Shown here: piece by piece, positions 1 to 9,600 of the stretch
Position numbering within the stretch: position 1 is the first letter of the stretch
How the letters are laid out: every line of letters begins with the position of its first letter
Source: Erwinia billingiae Eb661
GTDB lineage: Bacteria > Pseudomonadota > Gammaproteobacteria > Enterobacterales > Enterobacteriaceae
Assembly: GCF_000196615.1 (NCBI RefSeq)
Contig: NC_014306.1
Location: forward strand, 1,488,001-1,552,000
DNA length: 64,000 nucleotides
Reading direction: 5' to 3'
Translations under genes and position numbers: made by a program
The notes under the pieces: model-generated
What the model saw: the letters and a program-made list of their open reading frames with translations, nothing else
The model's database searches: none
Told to the model about the DNA's origin: nothing

Positions 1-507
1 GGTGGTAATGCCAACGCACAGGCTCAGGGTGCTTCTGGTGATGCCGCCGCTGCTGCCGGTGGTGCTGCAGCCGATAATGCCGCAAACGGCAACAGCGCAG
101 CGTCAGGGGCCTCTGCGGCACCTGTACAAAGCGGGGATGCCAACACTGATTACAACGCTGCGGTCGCGCTGGTTCTTGAAAAGAAACAGAACGAACAGGC
201 AATCAGTGCATTTCAGGCTTTTGTGAAGAAATATCCGGATTCCACTTATCAGCCCAATGCCAATTACTGGTTGGGACAGTTGAATTACAACAAAGGCAAG
301 AAAGACGACGCGGCGTATTATTTCGCTACTGTGGTCAAAAACTACCCGAAATCACCAAAGAGTCCTGATGCGTTGTATAAGGTTGGGGTGATCATGCAGG
401 AGAAGGGCGACACGGCGAAAGCCAAAGCCGTTTACCAGCAAGTGTCCAAACTTTATCCAAACAGTGATGCAGCGAAAAATGCCGCAAAACGGGCAGCTGC
501 GCTCTAA
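1..507 (+). CDS. cpoB: Cell division coordinator CpoB (YbgF), 3' part
   Basis: The frame is open from the first base and ends with TAA at 507, so the start lies outside the window. The visible part begins with an Ala/Gly/Asn-rich linker of about 55 residues and continues into tetratricopeptide repeats (YPDSTYQPNANYWLGQ, YPKSPKSPDALYKVG). CpoB is a periplasmic protein of the Tol-Pal system that coordinates outer-membrane constriction with PBP1B-LpoB septal peptidoglycan synthesis. In enterics it is the last gene of tolQRAB-pal-cpoB and is followed by lysine tRNA genes, exactly as here. The N-terminal coiled coil and signal peptide are not visible. Confidence 0.93.
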   Translation, partial: GGNANAQAQGASGDAAAAAGGAAADNAANGNSAASGASAAPVQSGDANTDYNAAVALVLEKKQNEQAISAFQAFVKKYPDSTYQPNANYWLGQLNYNKGKKDDAAYYFATVVKNYPKSPKSPDALYKVGVIMQEKGDTAKAKAVYQQVSKLYPNSDAAKNAAKRAAAL

Positions 508-593
508 GTGACCAGCTTTGACCGGATATTGCCGTATTTCTGGTCTTTGCGGACGAAAGGTAGTCAGTTGAACAAGTTATCTGAAAATAGTGG

Positions 594-621
594 TTGCGCT
601 GAATCGGTAAATCAGTAATAT
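594..621 (+). promoter_or_regulatory. Candidate promoter of the tRNA-Lys cluster
   Basis: TTGCGC (594-599) and TAATAT (616-621) are separated by 16 bases. They are followed by a GC-rich stretch (GCCGCCG), the kind of discriminator seen at stable-RNA promoters. The first tRNA starts about 50 bases downstream. The assignment is by eye only. Confidence 0.4.
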
Positions 622-671
622 ATGCCGCCGTTGCAGGGACATATGTGAAAACGTTCTGGCAGCGCAAAAGT

Positions 672-747
672 GGGTCGTTAGCTCAGTTGGTAGAGCAGTT
701 GACTTTTAATCAATTGGTCGCAGGTTCGAATCCTGCACGACCCACCA
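672..747 (+). tRNA. lysT: tRNA-Lys (anticodon TTT)
   Basis: A 76-base cloverleaf starts with GGGTCGTTAGC, has TTT at positions 34-36, contains the T-arm GGTTCGAATCC, and ends with the encoded CCA. The acceptor stem GGGTCGT pairs with ACGACCC. It is the first of three copies that are identical over their full length. Confidence 0.98.
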
Positions 748-789
748 CTTTAAAGCAGTATGCAGTACAAAGCAGTAACCGCTCGATGC

Positions 790-865
790 GGGTCGTTAGC
801 TCAGTTGGTAGAGCAGTTGACTTTTAATCAATTGGTCGCAGGTTCGAATCCTGCACGACCCACCA
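790..865 (+). tRNA. tRNA-Lys (anticodon TTT), second copy
   Basis: Identical in sequence to the copy at 672-747, including the encoded CCA end. The 42-base spacer before it is unrelated to the other spacers. The copies are probably cut from one precursor transcript, because no terminator separates them. Confidence 0.98.
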
Positions 866-925
866 TTAAGCCTTAATAGCGCAAGTGTTTAAGCAGGCAT
901 CGAAGTGAAGTGTTACCGCGAAAGC

Positions 926-1001
926 GGGTCGTTAGCTCAGTTGGTAGAGCAGTTGACTTTTAATCAATTGGTCGCAGGTTCGAATCCTGCACGACCCACC
1001 A
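926..1001 (+). tRNA. tRNA-Lys (anticodon TTT), third copy
   Basis: Third identical tRNA-Lys gene. It is followed within 10 bases by a rho-independent terminator, so it is the last gene of the tRNA operon. E. coli has a mixed Lys/Val cluster at this place; no valine tRNA is present here. Confidence 0.98.
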
Positions 1002-1008
1002 GTGTTAA

Positions 1009-1034
1009 GAAGGCGCCCTAAAGGCGCCTTTTTG
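1009..1034 (+). terminator. Terminator of the tRNA-Lys operon
   Basis: The stem AAGGCGCC / GGCGCCTT with loop CTAA is followed by a run of T. It lies 8 bases after the third tRNA. Confidence 0.9.
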
Positions 1035-1055
1035 CTATCTGCGATTCGTGTAGGA

Positions 1056-1083
1056 TTTGAACCTGCATCCTGCATGACTCACC
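1056..1083 (+). pseudogene. Decayed tRNA-Lys 3' end
   Basis: The stretch ATTTGAACCTGCATCCTGC followed by ATGACTCACCA resembles the T-arm, acceptor strand and CCA of the neighbouring tRNA-Lys genes (TTCGAATCCTGC then ACGACCCACCA), with several changes. No 5' half is present, so it cannot fold as a tRNA. It is followed by the same ATGTTAAGAAGG-type spacer and a second terminator, which points to a duplicated tRNA tail. Confidence 0.6.
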
Positions 1084-1091
1084 AATGTTAA

Positions 1092-1117
1092 GAAGGCGCC
1101 CTAAAGGCGCCTTTTTG
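1092..1117 (+). terminator. Second copy of the tRNA-operon terminator
   Basis: The hairpin GAAGGCGCC-CTAA-AGGCGCC plus T-run is identical to the one at 1009-1034. It lies directly after the decayed tRNA end. It may act as a back-up terminator. Confidence 0.8.
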
Positions 1118-1182
1118 CTTTCTGCGATTTATAAAATGTTGGTTGAAGGGCTGGTTGCCTGCGTGGCCCGGTATCCCGGTCA

Positions 1183-1281
1183 GGGAGAGAAGGTTGAACG
1201 CAAAGTCGCCGTGAACCCATCCCTGGGGGCTCAGCGGCGACATCCCTGTCGCCGATGCTTTGCTTATCAACCTTCTCTCCC
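1183..1281. repeat. Long inverted repeat A with conserved 49-base core
   Basis: Perfect 15-base arms (GGGAGAGAAGGTTGA at 1183-1197, its complement at 1267-1281) continue inward through GCAAAG/CTTTGC. They enclose a 49-base core (1205-1253) that itself folds as GTCGCC/GGCGAC hairpins. The core is homologous, in reverse orientation, to the core of repeat C. Confidence 0.8.
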
Positions 1282-1314
1282 TTCCCCTAAGCTTCAGTAT
1301 CGAATGGTTAATTG

Positions 1315-1420
1315 TGGACACACAGGTCAAAGCCCTATTCGATGCTTGCCTTTCAAACGAGCTTCCACCGAGCCTCATCAACGCGATCGCACTTCACTCA
1401 GCCTTTGACCTGTGTATCCA
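1315..1420. repeat. Long inverted repeat B
   Basis: The arms at 1315-1332 (TGGACACACAGGTCAAAG) and 1403-1420 are inverted copies with one mismatch. Weaker complementarity continues outward (TCGA...TCGA). The 70-base interior shows no similarity to the cores of repeats A and C. Confidence 0.75.
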
Positions 1421-1458
1421 CCAACCTACCCATCGACACCAATTCTATGAGGTGGCGG

Positions 1459-1550
1459 CATAGAGTGCCTTAGCCGAGTGTCTGCGGCAGGGATGCCGCA
1501 GCCAAGCCTCCAGGGATGGATTTACGGCGTCTCGGATAAGGCACTCTATG
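1459..1550. repeat. Long inverted repeat C with conserved 49-base core
   Basis: The arms CATAGAGTGCCTTAGCCGAG (1459-1478) and its complement at 1531-1550 match at 19 of 20 positions. The core (1483-1531) contains the small palindrome TGCGGCAGGGATGCCGCA and the word CCAGGGATGG. It is the same core family as in repeat A, inverted, with paired changes on both sides of the stem. Confidence 0.8.
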
Positions 1551-1598
1551 CTGACGCCATACCCCCGAAACCGGTTTTGACCTGAATCCCTTTAGCCC

Positions 1599-3065
1599 TT
1601 AAACCTTCCCCGGCGCAAGATTCTTCCAGATATGCATCACGGCATAACTTCGCCACGGGCGCCAGGCTTGAGATAATCGCTCGGCTTCCTTCGCCGTTAC
1701 GCTACCCAGATTCTTTCTGACCACCACATCTCCGGCAGGGAATGCGTCAGGCCAACGCAGCGCCCGCATCGCAATATAATGCGCGGTCCACTCTCCTATG
1801 CCCGGCTGAGCCACCAATGATGCGATTGCGCGATCCGGATCGGTGCCTGCATCCAACCTCAGCTCACCCCGATCGTAGGCTTGTGCAATGGCTATCAGCG
1901 TCCGTGAACGCGCGCTGACGATGCCAAGGCTCGCCACCTCATCCAACGTCGCCACTGCTATCCTCGCGGCCTGTGGTGACAGCTGAGTGAGCTCAGGGAA
2001 GGGCGTCTTGATCGCCTCGCCAAAGGCCTCTGCAAAACGACCACCAATCGTGGTGGCAGCTTTCAAGGTGATCTGCTGACCGAGAATGGCCCTGACCACC
2101 ATTTCAAAACCATCAAATGCGCCAGGTACCCGCAATCCCGCATCTTTCGTCAGACTGTCCCGCAACAGCGGATCCTGCTCAAGATGGGCGGCAATCAGAT
2201 CGGGATGGGCATCGAGATCAAAAAGATTCTTCAACCGACGCAACAGCGCAGGTAACACCGGCGTCAGCGAATGGGTAAACTCGACCTGTAATCCGTGCTT
2301 CTTGTCAGACTGTGTGACACGAACCCATCCGGTATGCTCGCCCAGACGCACGGTACGCGCATAACTTTGATTATCCACACTCTCCACGCCTTTAATGGCA
2401 CGAAGCCGCAGAAAAGCTAACAGGGCGGTCCAGTTGAATGGCGGACGATAGCTCAACAACAGCGTCGAGGTCTCACTGCTGATAAAATGACCCGTTTCGC
2501 TGGCTTCTTTGCGTAACCGGCTCGGCGGCATTCGATACTGACGGCTGAACACCTCGTTGAAGCGACGCAAACTGGCAAATCCACTGGCATATGCCACCTC
2601 AGTGACTGGCAGCGTGGTTTCGGTCAATAGCTGCTTTGCCAGCAGCAAACGACGGGTCTGCCTGAGCTCGAGCGGCGAAACGCCCAACTCTTTTTGCACA
2701 ATGCGCCGCAACTGACGTGAACTGAGCGAAAACTGCGCCGCAATCTCTTCCAGACTGTCGATATCCTCAACCAATCCTTCTTCAATCCGCTGGATCAGTA
2801 AATCGGCAATCCGGTGACTGCTGTCTACCGGCGCATTCCCCGGCGCCAGTTCCGGACGACAGCGCAGGCAAGGGCGAAAGGCGGCCTTTTCTGCCGCTTC
2901 AGCACTGTCAAAAAACAGACAATTCACCTCATGCGGCGGCTTAACCGGACATACAGGCCGACAATAAATGCCGGTAGACGTCACGCCGACGTAAAACACC
3001 CCATCAAAACGCACATCCCGGGAGGTCAGTGCCCGGTAAGCAACCTGTTTATCAATCATCATCAT
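1599..3065 (-). CDS. alkA: Ada-like regulator fused to 3-methyladenine DNA glycosylase II (AlkA)
   Basis: The 488-residue protein has three parts. Residues 1-75 form an Ada-type zinc domain with Cys35, Cys39, Cys66 and Cys69, the set that in Ada takes methyl groups from phosphotriesters. Residues about 85-185 are an AraC-type helix-turn-helix. Residues about 200-488 are AlkA, with the helix-hairpin-helix QPGIGEWTAHYIAMRAL and catalytic Asp446 in FPAGD. It likely both senses alkylation and excises alkylated bases. The first three codons are all ATG; the third (3059) has the better spacing to GGGA, so the true protein may be two residues shorter. It is divergent from ogt across a perfect inverted repeat. 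Confidence 0.93.
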   Translation of the reverse strand: MMMIDKQVAYRALTSRDVRFDGVFYVGVTSTGIYCRPVCPVKPPHEVNCLFFDSAEAAEKAAFRPCLRCRPELAPGNAPVDSSHRIADLLIQRIEEGLVEDIDSLEEIAAQFSLSSRQLRRIVQKELGVSPLELRQTRRLLLAKQLLTETTLPVTEVAYASGFASLRRFNEVFSRQYRMPPSRLRKEASETGHFISSETSTLLLSYRPPFNWTALLAFLRLRAIKGVESVDNQSYARTVRLGEHTGWVRVTQSDKKHGLQVEFTHSLTPVLPALLRRLKNLFDLDAHPDLIAAHLEQDPLLRDSLTKDAGLRVPGAFDGFEMVVRAILGQQITLKAATTIGGRFAEAFGEAIKTPFPELTQLSPQAARIAVATLDEVASLGIVSARSRTLIAIAQAYDRGELRLDAGTDPDRAIASLVAQPGIGEWTAHYIAMRALRWPDAFPAGDVVVRKNLGSVTAKEAERLSQAWRPWRSYAVMHIWKNLAPGKV

Positions 3066-3113
3066 TCCCGACTCGCTGGCTTTTATGCCAGGTTAAGGGC
3101 AATTTGTTGCCCA

Positions 3114-3171
3114 CGCTAGCCGTTTTCGGACAGCTAACGTATTTCAACCTGATGTCCGAAAACGGCTAGCG
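3114..3171. promoter_or_regulatory. Perfect 19-bp inverted repeat between alkA and ogt
   Basis: CGCTAGCCGTTTTCGGACA (3114-3132) and its exact complement (3153-3171) are separated by 20 bases. The repeat sits in the shared intergenic region of two divergent alkylation-repair genes. Its position suggests a shared operator, perhaps for the Ada-like half of the neighbouring fusion protein; that role is inferred. A transcribed hairpin is the alternative. Confidence 0.6.
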
Positions 3172-3237
3172 TAGCGTTTCTTCTCACGGATAATAGACGT
3201 AATCTCAGCAAAACATCGTGATACAGGAAGAAGACTG

Positions 3238-3747
3238 ATGAGCTATTTCTGCAAAGTAATGCCTTCACCCGTGGGCGCCCTGACGCTGATTGCCAGCGAT
3301 CTCGGCCTGACGGCGATCCTCTGGCAGGATGACAACCCAAATCGCGTGCGCTTACCGGATATGCAAGAAAATCCGACGCATCCGGTGCTGGTGGAAACCG
3401 AGCGTCAGCTGAATGAGTATTTTGCCGGGACGCGCACCACCTTCACCATGACGCTGGATTTTGTCGGTACCGAATTTCAGAAAAAAGTCTGGCAGGCGCT
3501 GGTGGCCATTCCGTTTGGGGAAACGCGCAGCTATGCCGATATCGCCCGCGACATTGGCAACCCGAAGGCGGTCAGAGCGGTCGGCGCGGCCAACGGTAAA
3601 AATCCAATCTCGATTATTGCTCCCTGTCATCGGGTGATTGGATCGAATGGCAAACTGACCGGATTTGCCGGCGGTCTGGAGGTGAAAGCCTTCCTGCTGA
3701 AGATTGAAACGGCGAAGCAGGGCGAGGCAGAATTCACCCTGAAGTGA
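3238..3747 (+). CDS. ogt: Methylated-DNA--protein-cysteine methyltransferase Ogt
   Basis: The 169-residue protein contains the acceptor motif PCHRVIG, with active Cys130, and the preceding DNA-binding helix (YADIARDIGNPKAVRAVGAANGKN is split by the conserved Arg finger and the Asn hinge). It removes methyl or larger alkyl groups from O6-alkylguanine by suicide transfer to the cysteine. Length matches E. coli Ogt (171). The ribosome-binding site AGGAAG lies 8 bases before ATG. The adjacent Ada-AlkA fusion lacks a C-terminal methyltransferase domain, so this protein supplies the O6-alkylguanine activity of the pair. Confidence 0.96.
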   Translation: MSYFCKVMPSPVGALTLIASDLGLTAILWQDDNPNRVRLPDMQENPTHPVLVETERQLNEYFAGTRTTFTMTLDFVGTEFQKKVWQALVAIPFGETRSYADIARDIGNPKAVRAVGAANGKNPISIIAPCHRVIGSNGKLTGFAGGLEVKAFLLKIETAKQGEAEFTLK

Positions 3748-3811
3748 TCGGGCTCACATCCTGAGATCTCAGCGAAAAACTGAGCGACACCGGCGACTAT
3801 TTCGGCTATCG

Positions 3812-3829
3812 TGTTTAGCATATAAAACA
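3812..3829. promoter_or_regulatory. NadR operator upstream of nadA
   Basis: TGTTTA-GCATAT-AAAACA matches the known NadR consensus TGTTTA-N6-TAAACA with one mismatch. It is followed by a short hairpin (CCGACC/GGTCGG) and the nadA start 73 bases downstream. NadR represses nadA-pnuC when NAD is abundant. Confidence 0.75.
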
Positions 3830-3902
3830 AACCGACCGCAGGTCGGCGCGGAAAGGCCAATTTCCGCTAATTTGGTTAAGTTAAAGAAACGAGAGCCGCG
3901 AT

Positions 3903-4946
3903 ATGAGCCTGATGTTCGATCCTGAAACCGCTGTGTATCCCTTCCCGCCGAAACCTGCCCGCCTTACCCAGGATGAAAAGCAGATTTACCGGGAGAAAAT
4001 CAAACGGTTACTTAAAGAGCGCAATGCAGTGATGGTTGCCCATTACTATACCGATCCGGAAATTCAGGCGCTGGCAGAAGAGACCGGCGGTTGCGTCGCC
4101 GATTCGCTGGAAATGGCCCGCTTTGGCAGCCAGCACTCCGCCAGCACCTTGCTGGTGGCTGGCGTACGGTTTATGGGCGAGACGGCCAAAATCCTCAGCC
4201 CGGAAAAAACCATCCTGATGCCAACCCTTCAGGCGGAATGTTCCCTCGATCTCGGCTGCCCGATCGACGAATTCAACCGCTTCTGCGACCAGCATCCCGA
4301 CCGCACCGTGGTGGTGTATGCCAACACCTCCGCAGCAGTCAAGGCTCGCGCTGACTGGGTGGTCACCTCAAGCATTGCCGTAGAACTGATTGAACATCTT
4401 GATAGCCTGGGTGAGAAAATCATCTGGGCACCGGATCGTCACCTTGGCCAGTACGTTACCCGCCAAACCGGGGCCGATATCCTGTGCTGGCAGGGCGCAT
4501 GTATTGTCCATGACGAGTTCAAAACTCAGGCGTTGCAACGCATGAAGGCACTTTATCCGGACGCGGCGGTGCTGGTTCACCCGGAATCTCCGCAGGCGAT
4601 TGTGGATCTGGCGGATGCGGTCGGCTCGACCAGCCAGCTGATCCAGGCAGCCAAAACCCTGCCTAACCCACAGATGATTGTGGCGACCGATCGCGGCATC
4701 TTTTATAAAATGCAGCAGGCTTGCCCGGACAAAGAACTGCTGGAAGCGCCAACAGCGGGCGAGGGCGCAACCTGCCGCACCTGTGCACACTGTCCGTGGA
4801 TGGCGATGAATGGCCTGAAGGCGATTGCCGATGGCCTGGAACATGGCGGCAGCCAGCATGAAATTCATGTCGATGCGGCGCTACGTGAAGGCGCGTTGAT
4901 CTCGTTGAACCGTATGCTAACCTTTGCAGCAAGTTTAAAAGGCTAA
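3903..4946 (+). CDS. nadA: Quinolinate synthase NadA
   Basis: NadA condenses iminoaspartate (from NadB) with dihydroxyacetone phosphate to quinolinate, the second step of de novo NAD synthesis. The 347-residue protein has the three cysteines that hold the [4Fe-4S] cluster at the E. coli positions: Cys113 (in AECSLDLGC), Cys200 (in QGACIVHDE) and Cys297 (in CRTCAHCPW). It is the first gene of nadA-pnuC and is preceded by a NadR-type operator. Length and spacing are typical for enterics. Confidence 0.98.
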   Translation: MSLMFDPETAVYPFPPKPARLTQDEKQIYREKIKRLLKERNAVMVAHYYTDPEIQALAEETGGCVADSLEMARFGSQHSASTLLVAGVRFMGETAKILSPEKTILMPTLQAECSLDLGCPIDEFNRFCDQHPDRTVVVYANTSAAVKARADWVVTSSIAVELIEHLDSLGEKIIWAPDRHLGQYVTRQTGADILCWQGACIVHDEFKTQALQRMKALYPDAAVLVHPESPQAIVDLADAVGSTSQLIQAAKTLPNPQMIVATDRGIFYKMQQACPDKELLEAPTAGEGATCRTCAHCPWMAMNGLKAIADGLEHGGSQHEIHVDAALREGALISLNRMLTFAASLKG

Positions 4947-4980
4947 TCGTTGCTTTTCTGCTGAGGACACAGGTGCCAAT

Positions 4981-5700
4981 ATGGATTTTTTTAGCACGCA
5001 TAATATTCTGGTTCACATCCCCCTTGGGACCGGTGGTTACGATCTTTCGTGGATTGAAGCCATTGGTACCGTGGCGGGCCTGCTTTGTATCTGGCTCGCC
5101 AGTCTTGAGAAAATCAGTAACTACGCCTTTGGCCTGATTAACGTCACGCTGTTTGCGGTCATTTTCTTCCAGATCCAACTCTACGCCAGCCTGCTGTTGC
5201 AGCTGTTCTTCTTTGTCGCCAACATCTACGGCTGGTATGCATGGAGCAGGCAAACCACGGATAACCAGCAGGCGCTGCAAATCCGCTGGATGACCTTGCC
5301 GAAAGCCATTGGCTGGCTGCTGGTGTGCGTGGTAGCGATTGGCCTGATGACGCTGTACATCAACCCGGTCTTTGCCTGGCTGACGAAAATTGCGGTGACG
5401 GTAATGCAGGGCGTGGGCCTGTCGGTCGCCATGCCGGAATTGCAGCCCGATGCGTTCCCGTTCTGGGACTCCTGCCTGATGGTGTTGTCGATTGTGGCGA
5501 TGATCCTGATGACGCGGAAATACGTCGAGAACTGGCTGCTGTGGGTGATTATTAACGTGATTAGCGTGATGATCTTCGCGCGCCAGGGCGTCTACGCCAT
5601 GTCGCTGGAATATGCCATCCTGACGCTGATTGCCCTGAACGGTTGCTGGCTGTGGATTAAAAGCGCCCGCGAACAGGGTTCACGCGCGCTTTCGTCTTAG
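4981..5700 (+). CDS. pnuC: Nicotinamide riboside transporter PnuC
   Basis: The 239-residue membrane protein has about seven hydrophobic segments and the family pattern [25 protein letters not shown] near residue 60, then WxxW near residue 88. PnuC moves nicotinamide riboside across the inner membrane by facilitated diffusion. It lies 34 bases after nadA on the same strand, so both share the NadR-controlled promoter. Its stop overlaps the convergent zitB stop by 4 bases, which leaves no room for a separate terminator. Confidence 0.95.
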   Translation: MDFFSTHNILVHIPLGTGGYDLSWIEAIGTVAGLLCIWLASLEKISNYAFGLINVTLFAVIFFQIQLYASLLLQLFFFVANIYGWYAWSRQTTDNQQALQIRWMTLPKAIGWLLVCVVAIGLMTLYINPVFAWLTKIAVTVMQGVGLSVAMPELQPDAFPFWDSCLMVLSIVAMILMTRKYVENWLLWVIINVISVMIFARQGVYAMSLEYAILTLIALNGCWLWIKSAREQGSRALSS

Positions 5701-6626
5701 TGATGATGGTGGGCATGCTCATGCCCACCATTTCCCCAACTCAGTTCACAGTCACCATCATCACAACTCTGATATTCCATCTGCACCGTCGCATGTTCAA
5801 TCTGATAATGGTCATGCAGCCAGTCGTGGATGCGGTGCAGTAACGCATCGTGGTCATAAGGCGGAATGACGTGAACGTGCAGCGTCATCACCGGCTTCTC
5901 ACCTACCTGCCACAAATGAATATGATGCACATTGCGGATCTCCGGGATGCCTTGCGTCAGCGCCCGCTTCAATTTGTCGACATCCAGTGAAGGAGGCGCG
6001 CCTTCCAGCAACTCGTGAATACTCTCTTTCATCAGCGCCCAGGCACTGCGTAACACCAGCACCGAAACCAGAATCGACAGGATCGGGTCAATCGGCGTCC
6101 AGCCGGTATAAATGATGATTAATGCTGCGGCGATGGCGCCGACGGAACCCAGCAAATCCCCCAACACATGCAGCGCCGCGGCGCGCACGTTGAGGTTCAT
6201 TTCCTCACTGCCACGATGCAACAGCCAGAAAGAGAGCAGATTCGCCAGCAGTCCCGCCACGGCAACGGTCAGCATAAAACCGCCCGCCACAGGTTCCGGA
6301 TGACGGAAACGAACGATCGCTTCCCAGACAATCAACGCGGTGATCACCACTAACGCGATGGCGTTGACGAAAGCCGCCAGGGTGGTCAGACGAAGCAGGC
6401 CAAAGGTGTGGCGAGCATTGGGTTTGCGTTGGGCAAACTGTACCGCGAGCAGGGCCATCAGCAGAGCGGCCGCATCGGTAAGCATATGCCCGGCATCCGC
6501 CAACAGCGCCAGCGAGCCAGAGAGTATGCCGCCGGCCACTTCAGCCACCATAAAGACGGCGGTAACGAGAAAGGCTGCCAGCAGGCGGGTACGGTTTCCC
6601 GTGCCTTCAGAATGGGTGTGCGCCAT
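5697..6626 (-). CDS. zitB: Zinc efflux transporter ZitB (cation diffusion facilitator)
   Basis: The 309-residue protein has six membrane spans with the zinc-site motif [11 protein letters not shown] in span 2 and [11 protein letters not shown] in span 5. A cytoplasmic ferredoxin-like domain follows, then a histidine-rich end (HEHAHHHH). CDF proteins exchange cytoplasmic Zn2+ for protons. The sequence resembles E. coli ZitB over its whole length. The start codon lies inside the end of the upstream hybrid kinase gene (20-base overlap), so zitB is likely translated from the transcript of the two-component genes here. That arrangement is not found in E. coli. Confidence 0.94.
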   Translation of the reverse strand: MAHTHSEGTGNRTRLLAAFLVTAVFMVAEVAGGILSGSLALLADAGHMLTDAAALLMALLAVQFAQRKPNARHTFGLLRLTTLAAFVNAIALVVITALIVWEAIVRFRHPEPVAGGFMLTVAVAGLLANLLSFWLLHRGSEEMNLNVRAAALHVLGDLLGSVGAIAAALIIIYTGWTPIDPILSILVSVLVLRSAWALMKESIHELLEGAPPSLDVDKLKRALTQGIPEIRNVHHIHLWQVGEKPVMTLHVHVIPPYDHDALLHRIHDWLHDHYQIEHATVQMEYQSCDDGDCELSWGNGGHEHAHHHH

Positions 6627-9600
6627 AAGATTCCAGTTCAGTGAGTAAACTTTCTGTTAATGATATCAATAAATTCAGTTCGGTAGCAGGCTGTTGCTGT
6701 GCCCGGCACTGCCCGATAATGTGCTGGCAGCGATTTTCACCCTCGGCATAGCCTAGCATTTGCCAGCTTCCCTTCAGACGATGGGCGGCTTTTTCGGCCT
6801 TTTCCCAATCTTGTTCCTTCAGCGCGGTGACCAGCCTGGTGCTGTCTTCTCGTAGGGTCTGCTGCAGCGTTTTCTGCAATTTGCTGAAAAAGGCGTGGTC
6901 ATGACCGGCCAGATCCCACAGTCGCTGGTGCAGATCGGCAAAAACGACCTCGGTGCCCGCGGTCAGCAGCGGCTCAATTTCGTTCAGGGTTACAGGTTTC
7001 AGCAACACCTTATCGGTCAGCGCCGCCACCTGTGGGCTGGCCAGGATATCGGCATCGGCCGAACACATCACAATGCGGCAGCGTCGGGCGGTGTGACGCT
7101 CACCACGACGGATGATTTTCGCCAGCGTCACGCCATCCGGATGCGGCATGCTGTAGTCAATAAACAGCAGGTCATACACGCCGCCCGCGGCGAGAAAAGC
7201 CCGGCCATCAGGATAGCAGTCGGCTTCAATGCCAAACCAGGCCAGCTGCTGCTGCATCACCAGCAGATTGGTGGGATGATCGTCGACCACCGCAACGCGC
7301 TGCACGTTTGGCGTTCCACCCGGCGAGCGCACGGGTGCCGGTTCATTCATGGCAGCATCGCTGGTGACGATCTGCAAAGGCAGAAACACCGTCAGCGTGG
7401 TCCCTTGATGCGGCGTGGATGCCAGCAGGATCTCTCCGCCCATCCTGGCGACGATCTCTTTGCAAATCGACAGGCCAAGACCGCTACCCTGCACGGAAAG
7501 CTGGCGGCCCGATGGCGTCTGATACCAGGGCTCGAAGAGCCTGATCTGCTCCTCTGGCGGAATGCCGCTGCCGCTGTCGATCACCTGTAAACGCAGGCGA
7601 TCGTTTTCCGTCGCCAGGGTGACGCGAATCTCACCCTGGCGGGTAAATTTGATCGCATTGCTGATCAGGTTATTAGCAATCTGCTGCAGCCGTTGCCCAT
7701 CAATCATGATCAGCGCAGGTAACGGCGGGAGGGTTTCGACGCGGAACAGCGGCCCGTTATTTCGCATCAACGGGTGATAAAAATCTGCCAGTCGGCTGAG
7801 CCATTTGGCCGGATCGAGCGGCTGCGGCACCAGAGTAAAACTGTTGCTCTCCAGCTTGGCGTGATCCTGCAGATCGTTTAGCAAGGTCAGCAGCGTGGAG
7901 GCGCTGCTGTGGATCACGTTGAGGTTTTTGCTGGCAGGCGTGCGGGACACTTCCACTTCCAGCAGGCCCAGAATCGCCTGCATCGGCGTGCGCAGCTCGT
8001 GGCTGACGGTGGCCAGAAACTGGCTTTTCATCTGATTGGCCCGCTCGGCCTCTTCGCGCTCCAGCTCCAGCTGGCGGCGCTGCAGCCGTTCGCGGCGCTG
8101 TTCCAGATAACGTCGAATCAACAGCACCAGTAAAAAGACAATGGCAAATAACGCGGCGATCAGCACAAATAACGAGATCGGCCGCATGCTGTTTTCAGCG
8201 CCTTCTGAAAGCACCGAGCTGTTGTTGCTCCAGGTCTCTCTCATCCGTTGCTGCGTATCGGCGGGGATTTGCTGCAGGCTGGTGTTGAGCAGGGTTCTTA
8301 ACAGCGGGAACGCCGGGCTGACGCCCAATGTGATGGGCCAGGCGGTGTCGCTGGCGGCAAAGGCCAGGCGTAATGCGTCGCTATAGCGGGACTGAATCAG
8401 CCAGCGGGCCGAAATGACATTGTCTACCAGCGCATCGATCTGTCCATTAGCCAGCGCGTCATACAGCGTTTTGCTGTCCTCAAACGGCACGACAGTGATG
8501 CCTGCGGGTATCAGCCCGCGCGCGATATCACCGCGACGGATGCCGACTTTCAGGCCCTGAAGCTGCTGCCAGCCGGTCGCCGGGCGCGACATCTGCCCAA
8601 CGTAGACGCCCCAAAGCGCACGCCAGATTGGCAGCGTATTGCTGCGCATCGCATCGTCGCCGGTCAGGGGCAGCGTCAACTGAATCATCGCCCGTCCCTG
8701 ATCGACCAGCGCCTGCGCCTGTTGCGCATTGCTCACCCACCAGGGCTGAAAACGCAGCCCGGTGTTCTGACCGATAATATTCAGCAGCTCGACGCTGTAG
8801 CCACTCGGTTGACCGTTGGCCGCCCGGTAACTCCAGGGATAGTCATCGCCGATCGCCGCATAGGTCACAACCGGATGTTGCGTGATCCAGCTGCGCTCCA
8901 TCGGGGTTAAGTGGGCAGTATTGGTGTCCTGATAACGCGGTAACTGGCTGCTCCAGCGGCCCTGAATGCCGTTAATCACCTCCATCGGGAGCTGACGGAT
9001 AGCCATGTCCAGCCGTTCGGTTAACGCCGGCTGGGTGGTAATGGCCTGCAGACGCAGTTCACCCGGATCGAGTGGCGAGGCCAGTTGATAAATTTGCCCC
9101 TGTTGCAGCTGATTGAGCAAAAACCCGGCGCTGGTCTCATCGGCGACCACATAATCACTTTTATTATTCAGCAAGGCATACAGCGCCTGCAGATCGTTAT
9201 CCACCACCTGCCAGTGATGCTGGCGGGCAAATGCCGGATCGATCAGCGCGAGGGCCGATTTGCTGATGGTGATTAGGGCATCGGTAGAGTTGAACATCAC
9301 CGGCCGCAGATTTTCGCGGCTGCGGTAAATGCGCAGGGGGCTGGTAAACCAGGGCTGGGTGGCGCTCATTCCCTTTTCCAGCGTTTGCTGAGGTACGCCA
9401 AAAGCGATATCCAGCTTGCCGTGTAGCAGAGCCTGCTGCAAGGCCTGCCAGTCCGGGTAATCCGCAACCTGAAACTTCAGGCCGGTGGTTTGCGTCAGTG
9501 CCACCAGATAGTCAGCATTGATGCCATAGAGATCCTGGCCAACCACCATATTCCACGGCGTGCTGTTATCGCGCAGGATGCCCACGCGTAATGGCTTATC

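Larger units (their letters stand above)
1131..1598. other. Non-coding region with three inverted-repeat units
   Basis: No convincing gene is present between the tRNA terminators and the convergent alkA stop. Nearly all of the region is taken up by three adjacent long inverted repeats, listed separately. Short open frames here overlap the palindromes on both strands and lack ribosome-binding sites. Confidence 0.7.

Noticed and set aside
1085..1463. Overlapping open frames on both strands after the tRNA genes
   Set aside because: They are made of inverted repeats A and B and the second terminator; no homology or start signals.
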